DNA from: Ceratodon purpureus
Taxonomy: Eukaryota > Streptophyta > Bryopsida > Pseudoditrichales > Ditrichaceae
Length of the DNA stretch: 64,000 nucleotides
NCBI GenBank assembly: GCA_014871385.1
Contig: CM026426.1
Location: forward strand, 27,487,037-27,551,036
Direction of reading: 5' to 3'
Shown in pieces: positions 58,238-64,000 of this stretch. The translations under genes were made by a program, and so were the position numbers. Positions within the stretch are counted from its first letter, which is position 1. Each line of letters opens with the position of its first letter. The notes below the pieces were generated by a model that was given only the letters and a program-made list of their open reading frames with translations, had not been told where the DNA came from and searched no databases.

Positions 58238-59449
58238 TCAACTCACCCCAGAAAGTGACGGTAAATTACAAAATCTTTCACACAACAGAAATACTCACCT
58301 ACCCCATTCTACTCATCTCAACGGCTTCTGCTAACATCGACCCACGTGCACACATTCACAGCTCTGCAATCCGAGTGCAATCCGAGCCCATGTTGACACC
58401 CCTGGGCATGGAGCAACCAATTTGTGACGACATTACCCTGGATTCGGCACACCCAAAGAATCTCCAAAACGATGATGGGTGGGAGGTGGGTCATCGTCGT
58501 TGCACTGCTCTTGTCGCTGCAGCAAGACTGACTTCAGAAGCCGAAGCCTCAAGTGTACCTAATTGAAATTTCTTGAATTGGTTTGAAGTTTGGTGATTTA
58601 AGCATTCAGATCGAGTTTCTTGTAAATATATAAAGACAATTGCTATGTAGATAGTTATAATGTATTTATATATATGGAATTATCTTAATTATGATATGTT
58701 GAATATGTTTAATTTGGATATGTTGAAAAATATACTATTTTTATGACATTATTTGATTTTATACATTTATGACTTTAGCATGTCAAAATTATCATGTTAT
58801 ATAAAATTATGTGAATTTATATGATGTTATGTTATATGTATGTTACTTTTATATTATGCTAATGTTATGTATTTAGAATTTTAGATGTAGAAACTTCAAA
58901 ATAAAGTCTTAATATAGAAAAAGTTAATTCAAGTTCTAAAAATATTAAGCTCAGTTTGTTTAATAATTTAATCGAAGACTTTAATTACAATTCAAAATTA
59001 AAAATACCTTCTATTTTCAAGTATTATGTACAAAGAAATTCATTGTCATCCTAAGAAAAGATGTCAAATTTTTACTTCACATTGGCTACTTCAACATAAA
59101 ACCGAACACTAACAATTCAATATAGAGGTCCTAAGATTGTTTAAAATGATTTTTTCATTATACATTCACACAACTTAAACCGGGTTTCCGGGTATATAAA
59201 GCGGGGACAGACTCTCACCATTTGAAACCCTATTCCTGTGAGGCCTCTCCATCTCTCTCGGAGCTCTCAAGCAATCGGAGCAGTAGATCAAGATAATTTC
59301 ACTCCGAAGATAGAAAGGGGAGGTAACCTCCAGACTGAGTGGGGAAGTACCGGTTTGACAAGAAAAACATCGTAGTTTACAATTATAAACCATTAGAAAT
59401 CATAAATCATTTATACACTAGGCTCAAGAATTGAGCCTAAGAATTGGGA
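58238..59449. other. AT-rich intergenic DNA to the right of element B
   Basis: An open frame at 58210-58566 (plus) has no recognised domain and partly overlaps the methylase remnant. 58570-59160 is AT-rich. TATATAAA at about 59191-59198 followed by a CT-rich leader looks promoter-like, but no gene follows. Confidence 0.45.
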
Positions 59450-59571
59450 CTAAGGAGTTTACATACCCCTTGGGCTGGATCCCAAAGGTCAGTCCTGATT
59501 GGGGGCTGGAAGGTCCCCAAATCAGGACCGCCTTCGGGCCGGCCCCAGGCTGTGTGTAAACTCACCCTTAT
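59450..59571. mobile_element. Fold-back element of about 120 bp
   Basis: The left arm (TAAGGAGTTTACATACCCCT...GTCCTGATTGGGGG) pairs along most of its length with the right arm (CCCCAAATCAGGAC...TGTGTAAACTCACCCTTA), leaving a short central loop. Such near-complete hairpins are typical of fold-back MITEs. No target duplication identified. Confidence 0.6.
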
Positions 59572-60056
59572 AAAAGAAATGACGCTATAATCAAAACTTA
59601 TCTCGATAAAAAATTTCAAAACTTCAAAACGAAGGGTTTATCGTTTTCATTTCATTTTCAAGTTAAAGTCTACCCCGATGCCAACATAAATGGTATACGA
59701 AACGAAATTGACTACTTCTAGTCTGCTAGGAGATACGTTGTTGACACCTAGTAAGTTGAGAGCTGCAGACTTCTCTGGAATACTCAATAGTTTTTCCTAA
59801 AAATATAATACAACTGAACTCCAGAATACGGTCTTCGTCCACTACATATCTGTTAAGACAATCTGGTCACAGATCGAGCAAAGACTAACGCTGGTAGTCT
59901 ACTCTCGTTGTTAAGGTGGAACAAGAAGTCCTCATGCCTCTGAGACGAATTTCTCTGATTGGAGATTAATATATGTATCATACTGGCTACAAGTATGTGT
60001 AAGGGAATGTAACAAACAACAGAGGAGGCACATCATCAGCCTCCGGATGTTACGTC
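59572..60056. other. 3' flank of the beta-amylase gene
   Basis: No gene. Presumably holds the beta-amylase 3' untranslated region, which reads leftward from the stop at 60057. Confidence 0.5.
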
Positions 60057-62242
60057 CTAGTAGTACATCAATGAAGCTGCTTCTTCAACCAGGGGTCTTG
60101 TCGCATGTACATGAGTTTCTGATCTGTGCGCTTCCTCCTCCCAGGGCTGGAAGGTACGTCCCTCTTCCATATGTCGCACGAAAGGAACGAATAATCTCCA
60201 GTTTTCGCTGTGGAACAAGCTCTCACACATCCTCAAGAAGGTGAAAGCAGCCATTGGTTCGTACTTCTCGTGACAGTCACCGCTCTCGTTCATCCGTAAC
60301 CTCGACTTGCGGACTATTTGTTCGTGTGCTGAACTGTCAAATCTCGGAAGAGCATTCTCGCCAGCCATTGGAATGCCTGCTTTCCGTGTAGCCAAAGCCA
60401 CTTGTCTCACAAGACCTTCCGGACTGCACAGTGCATGTGAGGGTTGCTCAAAATCTCTCATTTCGATGCATGTGAAGTTCAGAGTAACACCGTGTTTAGC
60501 AAACATTTGAGCAATGGGCGCATATCCATCCCGTGACCGAGTGTTGTAATATCCTGCTGTCAGTTCCGCAGCGTGACTTCTTGTGCCGTAATGCCAGTGA
60601 ATACCTGCAACTTTGCCTGATATAACAGACCCAGTGCCCCTAAAAATGCCTGTGGCAGCTGCTAATATACGGTCACCGTGTGCTAGAAGCATCTCTGAGT
60701 ACCATTCCATAAAGAACTGGCCATACTCGGTAGACCATGTACCATCCTTATTGAAGAAGCCAGTTTCCTCGGGCCATTGATTGTAATTCCCAGAATCGTG
60801 CGGACCACCGCCAGTACCCCATGCAGGTTTTCCTACTGCCTGAGCATTCGCTTTTAAACTCGCAATCATGTACTTGTCATAAGCCTGAAACTCACCGATG
60901 CCGGGGAATCGCCACCTGCCCTCGCTCTCTGGGTATGACGGGTAACGAAGTTCACCAGCTGGGCCCATTCCACATTGAATCTCCTGGAATAACAAGGAAA
61001 CGACAATACATATGTGACTACGACACCAAAAGAGCAACGACCATGGACTTGTAATGACAGTTTGGCAAACGGAAACAAAAACATTTGTCCAAGACAATAT
61101 TAATGAAACAAAATAGAGCACAGACAACATACGATGATGACATCTCCGAGGAGATCTTCAAAATTGTCTCGGAAGCTCCTCATAAAGTCCGCATAGCATT
61201 GCAGAGGCGTTCTGCCTTTCAAAGCAGGAACGATGTCAGCACCAAGAGAAATGTACTCCGCATTACGCCTCCCTGCCTTATCGGTGTAGGCCAAGTCGGG
61301 GTTATTCAGTACCTCTTCCAACACCCAGGGTGGCAGAGGAATACTGCGCACATCCAAAGAGGAGAAGATCAAGTTAACAGCAAATAGCCACTCAATACCG
61401 CAAAAGACAGGTTCAGTAACATCAACTTTAGAGCATGTAGCCTCCGTAAATCGCAGACAAGACGCAAGCAAAATGTAGAAAGATAACCTAACTACGCGAG
61501 TATGAAGTGAAAGACCATTGACAAGTCCTTTGAATACTTACTTGCAACTGTCACCCACGTTGCCACCACACTGATGGAAGGACATCACCGCCTGCACCTT
61601 CAAACTATGCTTCCGAACCATGTCAATCAAGTCGCGGTAGGCAGACCAATTGTACATCCGAGGACCGTCTTTCTCGACAATTCCCCACCATACATCCATC
61701 ATAATTCCCTCCACGCCCGCAGATTTCAAAGCCAACAAAGAAGCATTCAGGGCACGACGTCTATTCAAAGTATTGTTCATATTCACGCTGTCCAAGGGAA
61801 GCATCACAAACACAGGCACACCGCCAAGTACACCTCTGCTCGTTGCTGTCTTGTGCGCAGAGTACTCCTTCCACTCATCCATCTCATTCTGCCAATCAAG
61901 AATAGATCTATGCTCCGGAAAAATAGTATCCATTTGAGCAAGATGACTGACTTTGAGCTCTGAAATCGAGTCGTTCGCCGTACTCGAGTGCTTTCTCCAC
62001 CATTCGTCTGGGAACGGAGAAGCTGAATTAACAGAAAGCGGCCCTGCCGACGTCTGCGCAGCATGCCCGTCAAAATGCTGCCTTTGCAGACAAAATACAA
62101 CACCCGCCGATCTCTCCAACGGCAGACGAACCGATTCCGCCCTGTTGCTAGACGAAGCCTCAGACTGCGAAGTGTCCGTCAGAACATTACGCCCTACAAA
62201 GCTGCTCGTCAAAGGGCAAGGCCCGCATAACATGGACGCCAT
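60057..62242 (-). CDS. BAM: Beta-amylase (glycoside hydrolase family 14), probably plastid-targeted
   Basis: Releases maltose from the non-reducing ends of starch glucans; plastid forms drive leaf starch breakdown. Three exons: 61542-62242, 61133-61343 and 60057-60983, total 1,839 bp, 612 residues plus stop, all joins GT-AG and in phase. Residues 1-100 are Ser/Arg-rich and non-conserved, fitting a transit peptide. The barrel starts at [20 protein letters not shown]; then [16 protein letters not shown], the flexible loop HQCGGNVGD (about 224-232), [15 protein letters not shown] with the acid Glu at 315, [20 protein letters not shown], the base Glu 478 in [13 protein letters not shown], and [13 protein letters not shown]. 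Both catalytic glutamates and both mobile loops are present, so the enzyme should be active. Start chosen as the first ATG of the open frame. Plastid targeting is inferred from the N-terminal composition. Subfamily (BAM1- or BAM3-like) not resolved. Confidence 0.95.
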
Positions 62243-62320
62243 TGTTTCCTTTTTCCTTCAGAATCTACAAAGACATTCACGGTACTACACCAAACTCCGC
62301 CCACGAACCTCGTAAAGAAA

Positions 62321-62328
62321 ATATTATA
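62321..62328 (-). promoter_or_regulatory. Candidate TATA box of the beta-amylase gene
   Basis: On the minus strand GTTATAATATTTT lies about 80 bp upstream of the start codon at 62242, a suitable position for a TATA box with a short leader. Confidence 0.45.
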
Positions 62329-64000
62329 ACTCCCTCACCCCCCAAACCACCTCCAAACAACCACAATACCTGCAAACCTCCGATTCCAAACCCCAAACTC
62401 CTCTCCTCACAACACCAACGTCCCCACTTTTCCCGAAAACGCAACACCTGGACTCTTCAATCCCCCAGCTCACCGCTTCCGCTGATCTCTATAACCGAAA
62501 ATCGCATCAACCGCCCCCTCCCGTCAGCACCTTCTTCGACACCCAGAACATGCCAGCAACATGCGCTCCCCACGGCAACACAAACAGCGCGCAATCACAC
62601 AAACCCCGTACAAAAGCCGCAAGAATTAAACTTATCCGCACGGCTAAAGCGCCCACTCCACGCAAACCGTCACCAAATTCGTCGTCAGCACGCAAAGAGC
62701 AAACACGGAAAGGTCAAAGCCAGAAACTCCACAAGAACGTTCGACCTTGCAATGGTTACTTTTTAGTAAATTTCCCGACGTGAGTGGAGAGCGAGTTCAA
62801 CTCTCTAACTGAACTCCTGAAGGCGAGAAGTTGATGAGAAGGAGAATAGAGAGAACCAGGAGATATAAAACAAAGCGTGATTTGAGGCTGTGCGAATACA
62901 TATACGTATGAAGCACAGGGAGGGGGTGAGCAGGAGGGGGTGGCAGCGAGAGGGATGAGCCTGCGGGCGTGCCAGCGCGCATGTGAATGAATGGCAGTAA
63001 ACCGGCACTCAGAGGAAAGATAGTAACCACAGCTTCTCGTGTGTAACGTGTTGGACCCGATGGCAAAAGCTTTAAGCGCCTGCTCATCCCGCGACCGACT
63101 TACCCTTTCCTTGACCGCGGCTCCCTCCGCGTGTACTTTCACTTCTCCGTCACTTCGATGCAGCAAATCTCTCTTTGACATCTTATTCGCATTACGACAC
63201 CTGAGTATTTGAGACGCGGCTGTACTTACGGGTGATTTGATGAATGATGACTTCATAGATGAATAAATTAGAGATGAATGATTCAATGCGTGGATATAGT
63301 TAGTCTCATTGACGTGTCATCATGTCATTGGCCCTCAGCTCTCATGTTACTGACGATAACTTGTTCTGTCCACATCGACTGTGTTGGATGAATGCAGTTG
63401 CAAAGCCTGCAACCGTGGAAAGCCTATTTCTGTTTGTAACCAGTTTGTACTCAGATGAAACATTTTCGTAGCCCCCATTTTCTCGGATGAAACATTTTCG
63501 TAAACCCATGTGCTCGGATGAAATGTATCATAACCATGCTATACCAAATGAGTTCCGACGATCGAAACGATCATACTACCCCTCTGTCTACAACAATCCA
63601 GCAGAAGTTGGAAAAAATGATCGTGCTGACCTAGAGGTTTACAAAAACGCACAAAATACGAATGACCCCTATACAGCACTAGGACACCGTACATTTTCTT
63701 TTGGCGTTAGCGCATCCATCCAGCTTCCGACACCCGTCCCGTCTTTACCTCAAAACAAGGACCGCCCCTTTGGAGCAAAGATTGGAAGCGACCATCGCAA
63801 GAAGGTGACGGCAAGAGAGCGACCACCTGACTCCACAGTTCACCATTAGAGAGTGTCCACTGCCTCCATGAAAACCTGAGGGAACAAAATGGGCGTCAGA
63901 CTTCACCCGGGCAAGACTGTGCCGTTGGCGGTTGGGAGGGCATGTCCCGTTCATGTGAACCCTTGTCACCCAAACGGTTGGACAGGGAGGTTGGGGTCTA
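62329..64000. other. Upstream region of beta-amylase and intergenic DNA
   Basis: Open frames here (for example 62756-63286 minus, 63487-63849 plus) lack recognised domains and I do not call genes. 62880-62980 on the minus strand is pyrimidine-rich. Confidence 0.45.
63449..63530 (+). repeat. Short tandem repeat, three imperfect copies
   Basis: The motif CTC(A/G)GATGAAA(CATTTTCGTA) occurs at about 63451, 63482 and 63511 (last copy truncated), with spacing of about 30 bp. Confidence 0.7.

Noticed and set aside
62242-62766. Plus-strand open frame upstream of beta-amylase (174 codons, Pro/Asn-rich)
   Set aside because: Overlaps the beta-amylase start in antisense; low-complexity composition and no domain.

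Overview
The window looks like a transposon-rich stretch of a streptophyte (land-plant-lineage) nuclear genome. Evidence: GT-AG spliced genes with plant-only or plant-typical products (a SWEET sugar transporter, a plastid-type beta-amylase, remnants of a plant SUVR-type SET-domain methyltransferase), plant-style MITEs, SINE-like and LINE remnants, and long AT-rich intergenic tracts. I could not fix the species; a non-seed plant or relative seems plausible but this is an impression. Only two ordinary genes look intact: SWEET at the left edge (1153-3409, minus) and beta-amylase near the right edge (60057-62242, minus). Almost everything between is mobile or decayed mobile DNA.

Left part (3.6-20 kb): AT-rich intergenic DNA with nested inverted-repeat elements (4.9-7.2 kb, 5.3-6.1 kb, 8.0-8.4 kb), a LINE C-terminal fragment (9.3-9.85 kb), two inverted copies of a ~100-bp dispersed repeat (one with 13-bp flanking direct repeats), a tRNA-derived SINE-like repeat (14.8-15.06 kb), and a 5'-truncated non-LTR retrotransposon on the minus strand (15.1-18.06 kb) with a possible methyltransferase-like domain, an RNase H and a C-terminal PD-(D/E)xK-like endonuclease.

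Centre (20-36 kb, 'element A') and right (46.7-58.2 kb, 'element B'): two diverged copies of what appears to be one family of large composite DNA transposons. Each has a minus-strand MULE-like transposase (zinc-binding N-terminal part, DDE-like core, C-terminal SWIM CxC...CxH module) transcribed away from a plus-strand, multi-exon gene whose product has a ParB/sulfiredoxin-like domain. In A this gene runs on, in the same orientation, into a DNA-methyltransferase-like domain; in B the homologous methyltransferase part lies downstream in the opposite orientation. ParB-methylase fusions are a known phage/bacterial architecture; I know of no such transposon described in plants. Each copy carries its own palindrome, repeated many times inside introns and flanks: TGTCGGATCCGACA in A (a 149-bp-period array that begins exactly at a splice donor) and ACCGCCGGTACCGGCGGT in B (an array of hairpins). 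A DNA-binding ParB-like protein, a DNA methylase and element-specific palindromes together suggest a self-recognition system (ParB-parS-like or modification-like). Both copies are broken by stop codons and frameshifts.

Between A and B lie a gag-like retroelement gene interrupted by a hAT MITE with a perfect 8-bp target duplication (37-39.3 kb), a decayed RING-like/low-complexity transposon-like region (40.7-44 kb), and a SUVR-type pre-SET/SET pseudogene (44.3-45.25 kb). Most, though not all, inactivating stops in these relics are TAG or TGA, as expected from C-to-T decay of methylated DNA.
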